Shown in pieces: positions 35,021 through 43,963 of a stretch of DNA of 64,000 nt; within the stretch, counting starts at the first letter, position 1, and every line of letters starts with the position of its first letter. A program made the translations under genes and the position numbers. The stretch is from Calidihabitans tengchongensis (GTDB taxonomy: Bacteria; Sysuimicrobiota; Sysuimicrobiia; Sysuimicrobiales; Kaftiobacteriaceae). The notes beneath the pieces are model-generated. The model saw nothing but the letters and a program-made list of their open reading frames with translations. It made no database searches and was not told the origin of the DNA. The stretch lies in contig JAVKIE010000012.1 in assembly GCA_031459615.1 (NCBI GenBank), positions 1 through 64,000 of the forward strand. Direction: 5' to 3'.

Positions 35021-36055
35021 TCAGCGCGCCTCGGCCAGCGCGTCGCTGACGCTGTCGGCCAGATACCGGACCAGGGCCACGACCCGGCCGTAGGGCATCC
35101 GCGTGGGCCCCACGATGCCCAGGGCGCCCGCGGGGCGCCCGCCCACGCGGTAGGCGGCCACCACCACGCTGCACCCGCGCAGCGCCTCCACCCGGTGCTC
35201 GCTGCCGATGGCGATCCACACCGGGCGCTCGGCGGCGTCCTCCAGGAGGCCCGCCACCACCTCTTCCTGTTCCAGCGCCCGCAGCACCGGCCGGGCGCGC
35301 CGGGCATCGCGGAACTCGGGCTGCGCCAGGATGTTGGCCGTGCCCTCGATGTGGATGCGCCGGGCCGCCGACGGCAGCCGGCGGAGCACCCGCTCCGCCA
35401 GCAGCCTGACCACCCGGTGCTGCCAGGCGACCTCGTCCACCACCTGCTGGAGGAGCGCGTCGGTGATCTCGCCCAGCGGATATCCCTGCAGGCGCTGGCT
35501 CACCGTGCGGGACGCCCGCTCCAGGCCGTCGGGATCCATCGGCTCCTGCAGGTCCAGCGCGCGCGCCTGGAGCACGCCGGCGTCGGTGACGATCACCGCC
35601 AGCACCCGGGTGGCCTCCAGGGGGACGAAGTGGAGGTGGCGGAACGCCAGGCGCCGCGGGTGGGGATGGGACACCACCGAGGCGTACGGCACGAGGGCGG
35701 CCAGGGTCCGCGCGACCTCCTGGGGCACCCGCTCCCGTTCGGCCAGGGCGGCGGCCAGCCGGCGCCGCACCCAGTGACGCTGGGGGGCCGGCAGCCGCTC
35801 TTCCTCCAGCATGGAGTCCACGTACACCCGGTAGCCCCGCTCGGTGGGAATGCGGCCGGCGGAGGTGTGAGGCTGGGCCAGCAGGCCCATCTCTTCCAGG
35901 GCCGCCATCTCGTTGCGGATGGTGGCCGCGCTCACCCCCAGCCGGGCGCGGTGGGCCAGGGCCTCCGAGCCCACGGGCTCGGCGGTCTCCACGTACGTCT
36001 GGATCACCGCCTGCAGGATGTCCCGCTTGCGCGCGTCCAGCCGCGGCATCGCCAC
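35021..36055 (-). CDS. hrcA: heat-inducible transcription repressor HrcA
   Basis: HrcA represses class I heat-shock genes by binding CIRCE and needs GroEL to stay active. The 344 residues show the N-terminal winged helix (RKRDILQAVIQTYVETAEPVGSEAL, GVSAATIRNEMAALEEMGLL, HTSAGRIPTERGYRVYVD) and the long GAF-like body. It is first of the operon, and a perfect CIRCE lies 34 bases before its start, so it controls itself. Confidence 0.97.
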   Translation of the reverse strand: MAMPRLDARKRDILQAVIQTYVETAEPVGSEALAHRARLGVSAATIRNEMAALEEMGLLAQPHTSAGRIPTERGYRVYVDSMLEEERLPAPQRHWVRRRLAAALAERERVPQEVARTLAALVPYASVVSHPHPRRLAFRHLHFVPLEATRVLAVIVTDAGVLQARALDLQEPMDPDGLERASRTVSQRLQGYPLGEITDALLQQVVDEVAWQHRVVRLLAERVLRRLPSAARRIHIEGTANILAQPEFRDARRARPVLRALEQEEVVAGLLEDAAERPVWIAIGSEHRVEALRGCSVVVAAYRVGGRPAGALGIVGPTRMPYGRVVALVRYLADSVSDALAEAR

Positions 36056-36088
36056 AGGCCCCTCACCGTCCGGCCGCCACCGTCCGTC

Positions 36089-36115
36089 TTAGCACTCAAT
36101 GTTCAAGAGTGCTAA
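36089..36115 (-). promoter_or_regulatory. CIRCE operator of hrcA-dnaJ
   Basis: TTAGCACTC, nine bases (AATGTTCAA), GAGTGCTAA: a perfect match to the HrcA operator consensus. It sits between the -10 box and the hrcA start, near the transcription start, so the inverted repeat is also present at the 5' end of the mRNA. Confidence 0.97.
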
Positions 36116-36127
36116 CCGGCCTCCCCC

Positions 36128-36157
36128 ACCATAGCACCCGCCGAAAAACAGTGTCAA
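36128..36157 (-). promoter_or_regulatory. housekeeping-sigma promoter of hrcA
   Basis: TTGACA (36152-36157), an 18-base spacer and TATGGT (36128-36133). The -35 overlaps the murJ stop codon. The position 12 bases upstream of CIRCE supports it. Confidence 0.75.
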
Positions 36158-37746
36158 CGCAACCGGTCGCCCCCACCACCCGGCGCGGGACGGCCGCGCA
36201 GCAGAGCCACCACCAGACCCAGCTCGGCGACCCGCAGCACGCGGCACACGCCCACGTACGCCGCGAGCCCGCAGGCGGCGGCCAGGGCCGCGGCGCCGGC
36301 GGAGACCGGACCCGAACTCCCCGCCGTGCCGGCCACGGGGACCATGACCCCGCCGCCGAGGGCGGCGGCCAGGGCGGCGCGCCCGGCGGTGGCCAGAATC
36401 CGCCGGCCGTCCAGCCTGCCCAGGTGCCCGCGCAACGCCGCCAGCATGAGGGCCAGGTTGACGACGGCCACCACCGATGTGGCCGCGGCGATGCCCACCA
36501 CCCCCCACCACCGCATGAACACCACGTCCAGCACCGCGTTGAGGGCGATCATGGCGACCCCGGTGCGCACCGGCGTGGCCATGTCCTGCAGGGCGTACAG
36601 GGTGCGGGTGACCACATAGTAGCCGGCGATGGCGGGCAGGCCTACCGCGTATCCGGCCAGGGCCCCCGCCACCGCCTGCGTGGCGTGAGGCCCGAACTCT
36701 CCCCGCTGGAAGATAATCCGCACCAGGGGTTCGCGCAGGGCCACCGCCAGGGCCGCCACGGGAAGGATCACCACCATCAGGGACCGCAGGGCCAGCGAGA
36801 ACGTGGCCCTCAGATCGGCGCGGTCGCCCGCGGCCGCGTGGCGGGCGAGAGCGGGGAAGGCCGCGGTGGCCACCGAGATGGCAAAGATCCCCGCCGGCGC
36901 CTGCACGATCTCGTAGGCATAGTCCAGCGCCGCCACCGGGTGGACCGTCGGAGCGGCCGGCAGCAGGGACGCGAAGAACCGGTCCACGTAGGCGTTGACC
37001 TCCACCACCGCCAGGCCCAGCATCGCCGGCACCGCCAGACGGGCCATCTCCCGGATCGCGGGGTGACGCAGGTCCATCCCGACCGGGCGCAACCCCAGCC
37101 GGCGGGCCGGCCACCACTGCACCAGCATCTGCGCCGCCGTCCCCAGCACCCAGCTGAGCGCCAGGCCCCGGATGCCCACGCGCGGCCCCAGCGTCAGGGT
37201 GCCGACGATGATGACCCCGTTGAACACCAGCGGCGCCAGCGCGGGGGGCGCGAACCGCTGGTGGGCCTGCAGGAAGCCGGTGAGGTAGATGGCCAGCGCC
37301 AGGAAGAGCATGGCCACGAAGATGATCCGGGTCAGATCCACGGCCAGGTCCAGCAGCGCAGGCGCCCGGGCGAACCCCGGAGCGGCCAGCGCCACCAGGA
37401 CCGGAGCCAGGGCCTGGCCGGCCACCGCCAGGGCCACGCCGCCCGCCGCCACCACGGTGAGGGTGATCCCCGCCACCCGCCGCGCCTCGGCCTCGTCCTG
37501 CGCCAGGAGCCGCGAGAGGGTGGGGATGAAGACGATGCTGAGGGTGCCGCCCAGCAGCAGTCTCTGGATGAAGAACGGCACCGAGTAGGCGACCACGTAG
37601 GCGGCCTTGGCGTCCGACGCCCCGAACAGCCACGCCGTCACCACCTCCCGCACCAACCCCAGGGCGCGGCTGACCACGGTGGCCCCGGCCATCAGGGATG
37701 CGGCCCGGACCAGGCGGACCGGAGCGGAGGGGGACGACGGGCTCAT
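36154..37746 (-). CDS. murJ: lipid II flippase MurJ
   Basis: MurJ moves lipid II across the membrane for peptidoglycan synthesis. The protein has about 14 membrane segments in 530 residues, with family blocks VVSRALGLVREVVTAWLFGAS, QRLLLGGTLSIVFIPTLSRLL, YEIVQAPAGIFAISVATAAFPALARHAA and VTRTLYALQDMATPVRTG. The start ATG 37746 gives the family's usual lead (RLVRAASLMAGATVVSR) but has no obvious Shine-Dalgarno box. It is divergent from rpsT, about 105 bases away. Confidence 0.95.
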   Translation of the reverse strand: MSPSSPSAPVRLVRAASLMAGATVVSRALGLVREVVTAWLFGASDAKAAYVVAYSVPFFIQRLLLGGTLSIVFIPTLSRLLAQDEAEARRVAGITLTVVAAGGVALAVAGQALAPVLVALAAPGFARAPALLDLAVDLTRIIFVAMLFLALAIYLTGFLQAHQRFAPPALAPLVFNGVIIVGTLTLGPRVGIRGLALSWVLGTAAQMLVQWWPARRLGLRPVGMDLRHPAIREMARLAVPAMLGLAVVEVNAYVDRFFASLLPAAPTVHPVAALDYAYEIVQAPAGIFAISVATAAFPALARHAAAGDRADLRATFSLALRSLMVVILPVAALAVALREPLVRIIFQRGEFGPHATQAVAGALAGYAVGLPAIAGYYVVTRTLYALQDMATPVRTGVAMIALNAVLDVVFMRWWGVVGIAAATSVVAVVNLALMLAALRGHLGRLDGRRILATAGRAALAAALGGGVMVPVAGTAGSSGPVSAGAAALAAACGLAAYVGVCRVLRVAELGLVVALLRGRPAPGGGGDRLR

Positions 37747-37784
37747 GGGACCGGCGCCGGCGGCCCGGCGACCGGACGGCGCCC

Positions 37785-37814
37785 TTGTGGGACGCGGCGG
37801 CGGTGTGGTAGGAT
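37785..37814 (+). promoter_or_regulatory. probable rpsT promoter
   Basis: TTGTGG (37785-37790), an 18-base spacer and TAGGAT (37809-37814) with the TGG extension just before the -10. It lies about 40 bases ahead of the rpsT start, in the gap shared with murJ. Confidence 0.5.
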
Positions 37815-37851
37815 ACGCCCCGGCTCGGCACCCACGATCGGGGAGGCAGCG

Positions 37852-38100
37852 GTGGCCAAGAGGCTGCGGTCGGGACTGAAACACCAGCGCAAGTCGGAAA
37901 AGCGCCGCCTGCGCAACCAGAGCGTGCGGACCCGGCTGAAGACGCTGACCAAGAAGGCGCTGGCCGATCCCCGCCTGCTGCCGCTGGTCCAGGCGGAGTT
38001 CGATCGGGCGGCCCGCAAGGGCATCATCCACCCCAACAAGGCCGCCCGCAGGAAGTCGCGGCTGATGCGCCGCCTCGCGGCGGCCGCCGCCACCCCGTAA
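37852..38100 (+). CDS. rpsT: 30S ribosomal protein S20
   Basis: S20 is a primary 16S rRNA binder made of long helices. The 82 residues are strongly basic, with KRLRSGLKHQRKSEKRRLRNQSVRTRLKTL and the typical C-terminal KGIIHPNKAARRKSRLMRRL. The GTG start at 37852 follows GGGGAGGCAGCG. It is one of the few plus-strand genes and converges with holA, an arrangement seen in many bacteria. Confidence 0.97.
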   Translation: MAKRLRSGLKHQRKSEKRRLRNQSVRTRLKTLTKKALADPRLLPLVQAEFDRAARKGIIHPNKAARRKSRLMRRLAAAAATP

Positions 38101-38137
38101 GGGCGGTCCACACGGCCCCGCTGCAACCCGTCTTCCC

Positions 38138-39160
38138 TCACCTCCGGTCCCGGGCAGCCGCATGCCGCCGGTGGCCGGGGAGCGGGTCCAGACACAGGCG
38201 GGCCACGAGCATCTGCAGAGCCACGCGTCCCTGGCCCGTGGACTTGACGGCCCGGTCGGCGTCCTGCAGGCGGCCGAAGATCTCCGGAAACGCGGCCAGC
38301 GGGAAGTTCCGCGCCTGGGCGGCCAGGCGCCGGGCCACGAACGGGGGCACCCCCAGGGCCTCCGCCAGGGCCGCGCCCGGACGCCGGCGCGCCAGCAGGA
38401 CGGCGGCCCGGTACAGCAGGCGGAACTGCCGGGCGATCATGAACAGGACGTAGGCCGGCGCCTCGTCCCGCACGATCTCCTCCAGAGCCGCCAGGGCCCG
38501 GTCGGCGGCCCGCTCGCCCACCGCGTCCACCAGGGCGAAGATGCTGGTGTCCGCCTGCCGGCTCACCACCGCGTCCACGTCGGCCCGGGTGATGCGGTCC
38601 CGCCCGGCGCAGGAGGCGAACAGCTTCTCCATCTCCAGGGACAGCTGCCGCAGGCCCGGGCCCGTGCGGGCGATCAGCAGGTCCGCCGCGTCCGGGTCCA
38701 TGCGGAACCCGGCCGACCGGGCGCGGTCGGCGATCCAGGCTGGCAGTTCCCGGATGCTCAAGCGGGGGAACTCCTGGACGTGGCCCATCCTCCGGATGGT
38801 GCCGTACAGGCGGCGCCGCCGGTCCAGGCCCGCGGCCACCAGGATGAGGGCGGACGGAGGAGAGCCCCTGTCCAGGTAGGCCGCCAGGCGGTCCTGAGCC
38901 GGGACAGGCCAGGCGTCCACGTCGCGGATCACCACCACCCGCCGCTGGCCGAAGAAGGGCAGCGTGTCCACCCGGGTGATGGCGTCGGCCACGTCCACCT
39001 CGTCCGCCCGCAGCATGTCCAGGTTCAGGGCGCGCTCCTCGGGCGGGATCAGCCGGTCCAGCAGGTCGCGCAGCGCCTGCTCGACCAACAGGTCCTCCTC
39101 CCCGTGGAGGAGGTAGACGTGGGCGGCCGCGCCGGCCGGCCGGTCAGGGTTCTGCGGCAT
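38138..39160 (-). CDS. holA: DNA polymerase III subunit delta
   Basis: Delta opens the sliding clamp in the clamp loader. The 340-residue protein has the N-terminal AAA+-like fold (VYLLHGEEDLLVEQALRDLLDRL, PFFGQRRVVVIRDVD) with no functional Walker A, as expected for delta, and a C-terminal collar domain (ADTSIFALVDAVGERAADRALAALEEI, LYRAAVLLA). The comEC-holA-rpsT neighbourhood confirms it. It overlaps the end of comEC by 17 bases. Confidence 0.93.
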   Translation of the reverse strand: MPQNPDRPAGAAAHVYLLHGEEDLLVEQALRDLLDRLIPPEERALNLDMLRADEVDVADAITRVDTLPFFGQRRVVVIRDVDAWPVPAQDRLAAYLDRGSPPSALILVAAGLDRRRRLYGTIRRMGHVQEFPRLSIRELPAWIADRARSAGFRMDPDAADLLIARTGPGLRQLSLEMEKLFASCAGRDRITRADVDAVVSRQADTSIFALVDAVGERAADRALAALEEIVRDEAPAYVLFMIARQFRLLYRAAVLLARRRPGAALAEALGVPPFVARRLAAQARNFPLAAFPEIFGRLQDADRAVKSTGQGRVALQMLVARLCLDPLPGHRRHAAARDRR

Positions 39161-41504
39161 GTCGGGTCGGGCGCACCCACATCTGCCGTCCGTCGGTGAC
39201 CACGGTGACGGCGCCGTGGCGGTCGGTGCGGTAGACGGCGGCCCCCTGGGCCAGCAGGGCGTCCACGGCCGCGGGGTGGGGATGGCCGAAGGGATTGCGG
39301 GCGCCCACGGAGATGACCGCCACCCGGGGGGAGACGGCGCGCAGGAACTCCGGCGAGCTGCTGGTGGCGCTGCCGTGGTGGGCGGCCTTCAGCACAGCGC
39401 TGCGCAGGTCGCGCCCCTGCCGGACCAGGTCGGCTTCGGTCAGGGCGTCAATGTCGCCGGTCAGCAGCACGCTCAGGGCACCGTATCGCACGCGCAGGAC
39501 CACCGAGTTGGCGTTGACGTCCGAGGCGGTCCCCTCCACGGGAGGATCCGGCGGGTTCAGGATCGACGCCACCACTCCCCCGCCCAGCTCCAGGCGCCCG
39601 CCCCGCCGGGCCGGGATCACGTCCAGCCCCCGGGCGCGCACCGCCAGCACAAAGCGCGGGTAGGACGGAGCCGGATGGCCCACGCCGGCGTCGAGGACCA
39701 GACCTATCGGGAAGTTCTGGACGACGGCGGGGAGTCCTCCGACGTGATCCTCGTGGGCGTGGGTGAGGACCACCACGTCCACCGACCGCACCCCCAGACG
39801 CCGCAGGGCCGGGACCACGCGCCTCGCCCCGATGTCGTAACCCGTGATCCGCCCCTCCACCTCCCCGCCGCCGTCCACCAGCAGAACCCGGCCCGACGGC
39901 GCCCGGACCACGATGGCGTCACCCTGTCCCACGTCCAGAAACGTGACCACCAGGTGAGGCGGTGCGGCGGCGGCCACCAGGCGCAGCCACAGCGCCGCGG
40001 CCAGGGCCAGCGCGGCCGCAGGTGCCGCCGTCCCGGGGGACAGCCGCAGGCCGCCCCGCGCCCACCCCGCCAGCAGGGCCAGAACCAGATAGCAGGCGAG
40101 GAGGCCGGCGGCGGAGGGTGCGGGCACCGCCACGGTGGCCAGGGGAAGGCGGGATGCCGCCGAGGCCACGGCCCACAGGGCGTCCAGAAGGAAGGCGAGG
40201 GGTGGAGCGGCCGCCAGCGCCAGCGCGGGCAGGACCGCGCCCGCGCAGGCCACGGCGAATCCGGCCGGCACCAGCACCGCCACCAGGGGCAGCGCCGCCA
40301 CGTTGGCCACGAGCCCGGCCACGGGGATCTGCTGGAAGTGGTATGCCAGCAGCGGCGCCACCGCCGCCTGAGCGCACGCGGTGGACACCACCAGCGTGTC
40401 CGCCAGGCGGGGCGCGGCCAGCCGGGACGCCACCGCCGGCGCCAGGACGATCAGCGCCCATGCGGCGGCAAACGACAGCTGGGCGCCGGCGTCGAACAGC
40501 AGCGCCGGCGAGGTCACCAGCAGGGCCAGCGCGGCCAGGGCCAGCCCGGCGGCCGGGTCGGCGGGCCGCCCCGCCCCGGCGGCGGCCAGACCGGCCAGGG
40601 CTCCCACCGTGGCGCGGAAGACCGAGGGGACCCAGCCGGCCATCAGCGCGAAGAACGCCACCGCCCCCGCCGCCACCGCGGACGAGGCCGCCGGGGGCGC
40701 CCGCAGCAGGCGTGTCAGCCACAGGACCGCGGCCAGGACCAGGCCGACCTGCGCCCCGGAGACCACGAGCACGTGGAGCAGCCCGGAGCGGGTGAATGCC
40801 TCGACGGTCGAATCGTCCAGGGCCCCGTCGTCGCCCAGGAGGAGGCTGATCAGGATAGCGCCCCGCCGTCCGGGCAGCGCGTCGCGGAGGACGGTCGTCA
40901 GGCGGCGGCGCACCGCGTCGGCGGCGCCGATCAGGGAGTTGACCCGGCCGCGCCCCACCACGCGCGCCGAGGCGGGATCGGCGTACAGGAGGGCGGCGAT
41001 GCCCCGCGCGGCCAGATAGTCCCGGTAGGAGAACTCCCCCGGATTGCCGGCCGGCGGAGGACTGACCAGACGTCCGCGCACCCGCACCCGGTCTCCCGGA
41101 CGGATGTCCGTGCCGCCCCGGACGGAGACCAGGACGCGTCCGGACGCCGCCCGGATGCCGTCCTCCTCCACCGCGTCGGCGGCCACGACCACCCGGACGC
41201 CGGCGGGGGTACTCCGCGCCGGCCCGACCACCGTGCCGGTCAGGACGACCCTCCGGCCCAGGGCCTCCCGCAGCGCGGGCGAGAGGGCGGGCTCCTCGTG
41301 CACGCGCAGCCACAGCCCGCCGGCCGCAACGGCGGCTGTCACCAGGAGCGCGCCGGCCGACCGCCGGACGGCCAGGAGCATCCCCGCGGCGGCGATCGCA
41401 CCGGCCAGCAGCCCGGCCCACGCCCACGCCGTCAGGCCGGATCCCCGTCCCAGGGCGACTCCCAGGGCGAAGGCCGCGGCCAGGTGCGCGATCGGGCGCG
41501 ACAT
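39144..41504 (-). CDS. comEC: ComEC/Rec2 family DNA uptake protein
   Basis: ComEC is the membrane channel of natural transformation. The 786 residues contain a DUF4131 region (about 30-200) with an OB fold, the Competence domain with many membrane segments (about 200-490, LLLGDDGALDDSTVEAFTRSGLLHVLVVSGAQVGLVLA), and a C-terminal metallo-beta-lactamase-like nuclease domain (DVGQGDAIVVRAP, HAHEDHVGGLP, KAAHHGSATSSSPEF). I chose MSRPIAHLAAAF at 41504 since the upstream 27 codons are compositional filler. The other com genes are not in the window, so actual competence is unproven. Confidence 0.93.
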   Translation of the reverse strand: MSRPIAHLAAAFALGVALGRGSGLTAWAWAGLLAGAIAAAGMLLAVRRSAGALLVTAAVAAGGLWLRVHEEPALSPALREALGRRVVLTGTVVGPARSTPAGVRVVVAADAVEEDGIRAASGRVLVSVRGGTDIRPGDRVRVRGRLVSPPPAGNPGEFSYRDYLAARGIAALLYADPASARVVGRGRVNSLIGAADAVRRRLTTVLRDALPGRRGAILISLLLGDDGALDDSTVEAFTRSGLLHVLVVSGAQVGLVLAAVLWLTRLLRAPPAASSAVAAGAVAFFALMAGWVPSVFRATVGALAGLAAAGAGRPADPAAGLALAALALLVTSPALLFDAGAQLSFAAAWALIVLAPAVASRLAAPRLADTLVVSTACAQAAVAPLLAYHFQQIPVAGLVANVAALPLVAVLVPAGFAVACAGAVLPALALAAAPPLAFLLDALWAVASAASRLPLATVAVPAPSAAGLLACYLVLALLAGWARGGLRLSPGTAAPAAALALAAALWLRLVAAAAPPHLVVTFLDVGQGDAIVVRAPSGRVLLVDGGGEVEGRITGYDIGARRVVPALRRLGVRSVDVVVLTHAHEDHVGGLPAVVQNFPIGLVLDAGVGHPAPSYPRFVLAVRARGLDVIPARRGGRLELGGGVVASILNPPDPPVEGTASDVNANSVVLRVRYGALSVLLTGDIDALTEADLVRQGRDLRSAVLKAAHHGSATSSSPEFLRAVSPRVAVISVGARNPFGHPHPAAVDALLAQGAAVYRTDRHGAVTVVTDGRQMWVRPTRHAAEP

Positions 41505-41616
41505 TGCCGGTCGGCGGGCCGGCCGGCACTGCGGTCCCGGCGGCCCCGCGCCCCGATCATGCCCGGACCGCATCGGGGAGGCCATGCCCCGCCCCGGCCA
41601 TTGAGGGGAGATGCAG

Positions 41617-41717
41617 TTCGATCTACGCGATCTACACGGTCGCGCAATCGGCGCAACTTACCGGATAGGCCGATATCCGTCAGATCGCGCAGATTGCGCA
41701 GATTGGGTAGATCGACG
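41617..41717 (-). repeat. GCGCAGATTG-type repeat after thrS
   Basis: From just after the thrS stop the coding strand reads units such as CGATCTACC, CAATCTGCG, CGATCTGAC, then, past a more irregular middle, GTAGATCGCG. Units match those across the argG end at 26409-26462, in inverted orientation in part. The 213-base gap between thrS and comEC contains little else; no comEC promoter is evident. Confidence 0.7.
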
Positions 41718-43637
41718 TCATCGCCTCGCCGCCAGGTCGTCGCGGATGCGCTCCAGGAAGCGGTCCACCTCCATCGGGCCCAGGTCGCCCGCCGACCGGC
41801 TGCGCACCGCCACCTGGCCGCTTGCGACCTCCCGGTCGCCCACCACCAGCATGTAGGGGACGTACTCCAGCTGGGCGCGCCGTACCTTATAGCTGATCCT
41901 CTCGCTGCTGTCGTCCACCTCCGCCCGCAGGCCCCGCTCCGCCAGCGCCGCGGCCACCTGCCGGGCGTAGGCCGCGTGGCGGTCGGTCACCGGCAGCACC
42001 CGGACCTGCACCGGCGCCAGCCAGGCGGGAAACGCCCCGCCGTAGTGCTCGATGAGGATGCCCAGGAAGCGCTCCAGCGAGCCCAGGATGGCCCGGTGGA
42101 TCAGGACCGGCCGGTGCTGGAGGCCGTCCTCGCCCATGTACGCCAGGTCGAACCGCTCGGGCAGGACGAAGTCCAGCTGAATGGTGGTCAGCTGCCAGCG
42201 GCGGCCCAGGGCGTCGTACATGAAGATGTCGATCTTGGGGCCGTAGAAGTTGGCCTCGCCGACGGCCCGCTGGTAGGGCGTCCCCCGCCGGCGCAGGGCG
42301 TCCTCCAGGGCGGCTTCCGCCTGCTCCCACACCTCCGGCCGCCCCGCAAACCGCCCCGGCTGGGCGGGGTCGCGCACCGACAGCATGATCTCGTAGCGCT
42401 GGAATCCGAACGCTCCCAGCACGGCGAAGGCCAGATCCATCAACCCGGTGATCTCCTCGCCGATCTGGTCGGGCCGGGCGAAGATGTGGGCGTCGTCCTG
42501 GGAGATCATCCGCACCCGCAGCAGGCCGTGCAGGACGCCGGAGCGCTCGTAGCGGTACACCGTGCCGATCTCCGCCAGGCGCACCGGCAGCTCCCGGTAA
42601 CTGCGCGTGCGGCTGGCGTAGATCATGATGTGGAAGGGACAGTTCATGGGTTTGACCAGGTACTTCTGCTGGTCGATCTCCATGCCGGCGAACATGTTCT
42701 CGGCATACCACGCCATGTGCCCGCTGCGCTCCCACAGGTGCTGGCGGGCCACGTGGGGCGTGTACACCCACTGGTAGCCGCGCCGGTCCAGCTCCCCGCG
42801 CAGGAACTCCTCGATCAGGCGGCGGACCAGGGCGCCCCGGGGGTGCCACAGGACCAGACCCGGGCCGATCTCGTCGTTGATGCTGAACAGGTCCAGCTCC
42901 CGGCCCAGCCGCCGGTGGTCCCGGCGGCGCGCCTCCTCCAGGCGCTGCAGGTACTCCTCCAGCATCTCCGGGCGCGGGAAGGAGATGCCGTAGATCCGCT
43001 GCAGCATCTCCCGCCGCTCGTCCCCCCGCCAGTAGGCGCCCGCCACGCTGAGCAGCTTGACGGCCCGGATCATCCCCGTGCGGGGCAGGTGGGGCCCGCG
43101 GCACATGTCCAGAAAGCCGTCCTGGCGGTAGAAGGAGACCTGGGGATCGGTGATCTCGTCCAGCAGCTCCAGCTTGTACGTCTCCCCCATCTCCCGGTAC
43201 AGGCGCAGGGCCTCGTCCCGGGGGATCTCCACCCGTTCGATGGGCTGATCCCGGGCGGCGAGCTCCCGCATACGCTCCTCCAGCCGCTGCAGGTCCTCGG
43301 GAGACAGCGGGCGGCCCACGTCGATGTCATAGTAGAAACCGTCCTCGATGGGCGGCCCGATGGCCAGCCGGGCATGGGGAAACAGCTCTTTCACCGCCTG
43401 CGCCAGCAGGTGGGCGGAGGAATGCCAGTAGACTTCCCGGCCCTGGGGGTCGTCGAAGGTGAGCAGCTCCACCCGGGCGTCGGTCTCCAGGCGGGCCGAC
43501 AGGTCCCGCAGGACGCCGTCCACTCGCGCCACCAGGGCGTCGGGCACGCCCGCGTCCCGGGCGATCTCGGCCACCGAAACGCCCCGGGGATAGACCTTCA
43601 CCCGCCCGTCCGGCAGCGTAACGCGAATTCCGTTCAC
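41718..43637 (-). CDS. thrS: threonyl-tRNA synthetase
   Basis: The class II enzyme charges and edits tRNA-Thr. In 639 residues it holds a TGS domain (1-62, IRVTLPDGRVKVYPRG), the editing domain with HSSAHLLAQAV, motif 2 region with LDMCRGPHLPRTG, the zinc-site block VKPMNCPFHIMIY, and the anticodon domain at the end. The GTG at 43637 is chosen because a GAGGCGAGG box precedes it and it gives the standard beginning; the open frame continues into the leader. A T-box leader and promoter lie upstream, so its expression follows uncharged tRNA-Thr. Confidence 0.97.
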   Translation of the reverse strand: MNGIRVTLPDGRVKVYPRGVSVAEIARDAGVPDALVARVDGVLRDLSARLETDARVELLTFDDPQGREVYWHSSAHLLAQAVKELFPHARLAIGPPIEDGFYYDIDVGRPLSPEDLQRLEERMRELAARDQPIERVEIPRDEALRLYREMGETYKLELLDEITDPQVSFYRQDGFLDMCRGPHLPRTGMIRAVKLLSVAGAYWRGDERREMLQRIYGISFPRPEMLEEYLQRLEEARRRDHRRLGRELDLFSINDEIGPGLVLWHPRGALVRRLIEEFLRGELDRRGYQWVYTPHVARQHLWERSGHMAWYAENMFAGMEIDQQKYLVKPMNCPFHIMIYASRTRSYRELPVRLAEIGTVYRYERSGVLHGLLRVRMISQDDAHIFARPDQIGEEITGLMDLAFAVLGAFGFQRYEIMLSVRDPAQPGRFAGRPEVWEQAEAALEDALRRRGTPYQRAVGEANFYGPKIDIFMYDALGRRWQLTTIQLDFVLPERFDLAYMGEDGLQHRPVLIHRAILGSLERFLGILIEHYGGAFPAWLAPVQVRVLPVTDRHAAYARQVAAALAERGLRAEVDDSSERISYKVRRAQLEYVPYMLVVGDREVASGQVAVRSRSAGDLGPMEVDRFLERIRDDLAARR

Positions 43638-43911
43638 GGCCGCACCTCGCCTCCTCCCATCAAAAAACCCGTCCCTGCATGGGACGGGCGTGCCCGCGGT
43701 TCCACCCTGCTTCCGCCCGGACGCGCCGGGTCGGCTCTCTGATCCCGATGACGGGGGGTCCGGCGGCCCCTCCCGCACCGCCCGGGCGGCGGCTCGGGAC
43801 CGCGGCTCGGAGGTGGTACCCTCCGGATCGCCGGGGGAGGCTCGCAGCCTGAGGCCTCCCTCTCTCAGGCCCGGCGTGATGCCGGAGGGCGTGTCCCCCT
43901 CATCGCCTGTC
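43638..43911 (-). ncRNA. T-box riboswitch leader of thrS
   Basis: This leader of about 270 bases reads the charging state of tRNA-Thr. The antiterminator T-box AGGGTGGAACCGCG lies at 43692-43709, directly followed by the terminator hairpin. Further upstream the stem I features are visible: CGATGAGG near the 5' end, AGAGAGGGAGGCC and GGCTGCGAGCC at the apex, and GGGTACCACCTCCGAGC on the 3' side, where ACC (43815-43817) is the likely threonine specifier. It fills the 326-base gap between thrS and the ADC-like gene together with its promoter. Confidence 0.93.
43662..43690 (-). terminator. T-box-controlled intrinsic terminator
   Basis: CCCGTCCC, loop ATGCA, GGGACGGG and then six T on the transcript strand, 25 bases before the thrS start. 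It overlaps what the T-box needs for antitermination, as expected for this class of riboswitch. Confidence 0.92.
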
Positions 43912-43917
43912 GGAGGC

Positions 43918-43946
43918 AGTATAGACACCGGCTCCGGCGGTGTCAA
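43918..43946 (-). promoter_or_regulatory. thrS promoter
   Basis: TTGACA (43941-43946), exactly 17 bases, TATACT (43918-43923): a near-perfect housekeeping sigma promoter. Transcription would start near 43911, at the 5' end of the T-box leader. The spacer contains an inverted repeat, GGTGTC with GACACC, which reaches both elements and might bind a regulator or be incidental. Confidence 0.92.
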
Positions 43947-43963
43947 CGCCGCCGGCGGGGGTG

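Noticed and set aside
39159..43742. A 1527-codon plus-strand open frame
   Set aside because: It is the antisense shadow of comEC and thrS, and even crosses the T-box leader; composition is the same filler type.
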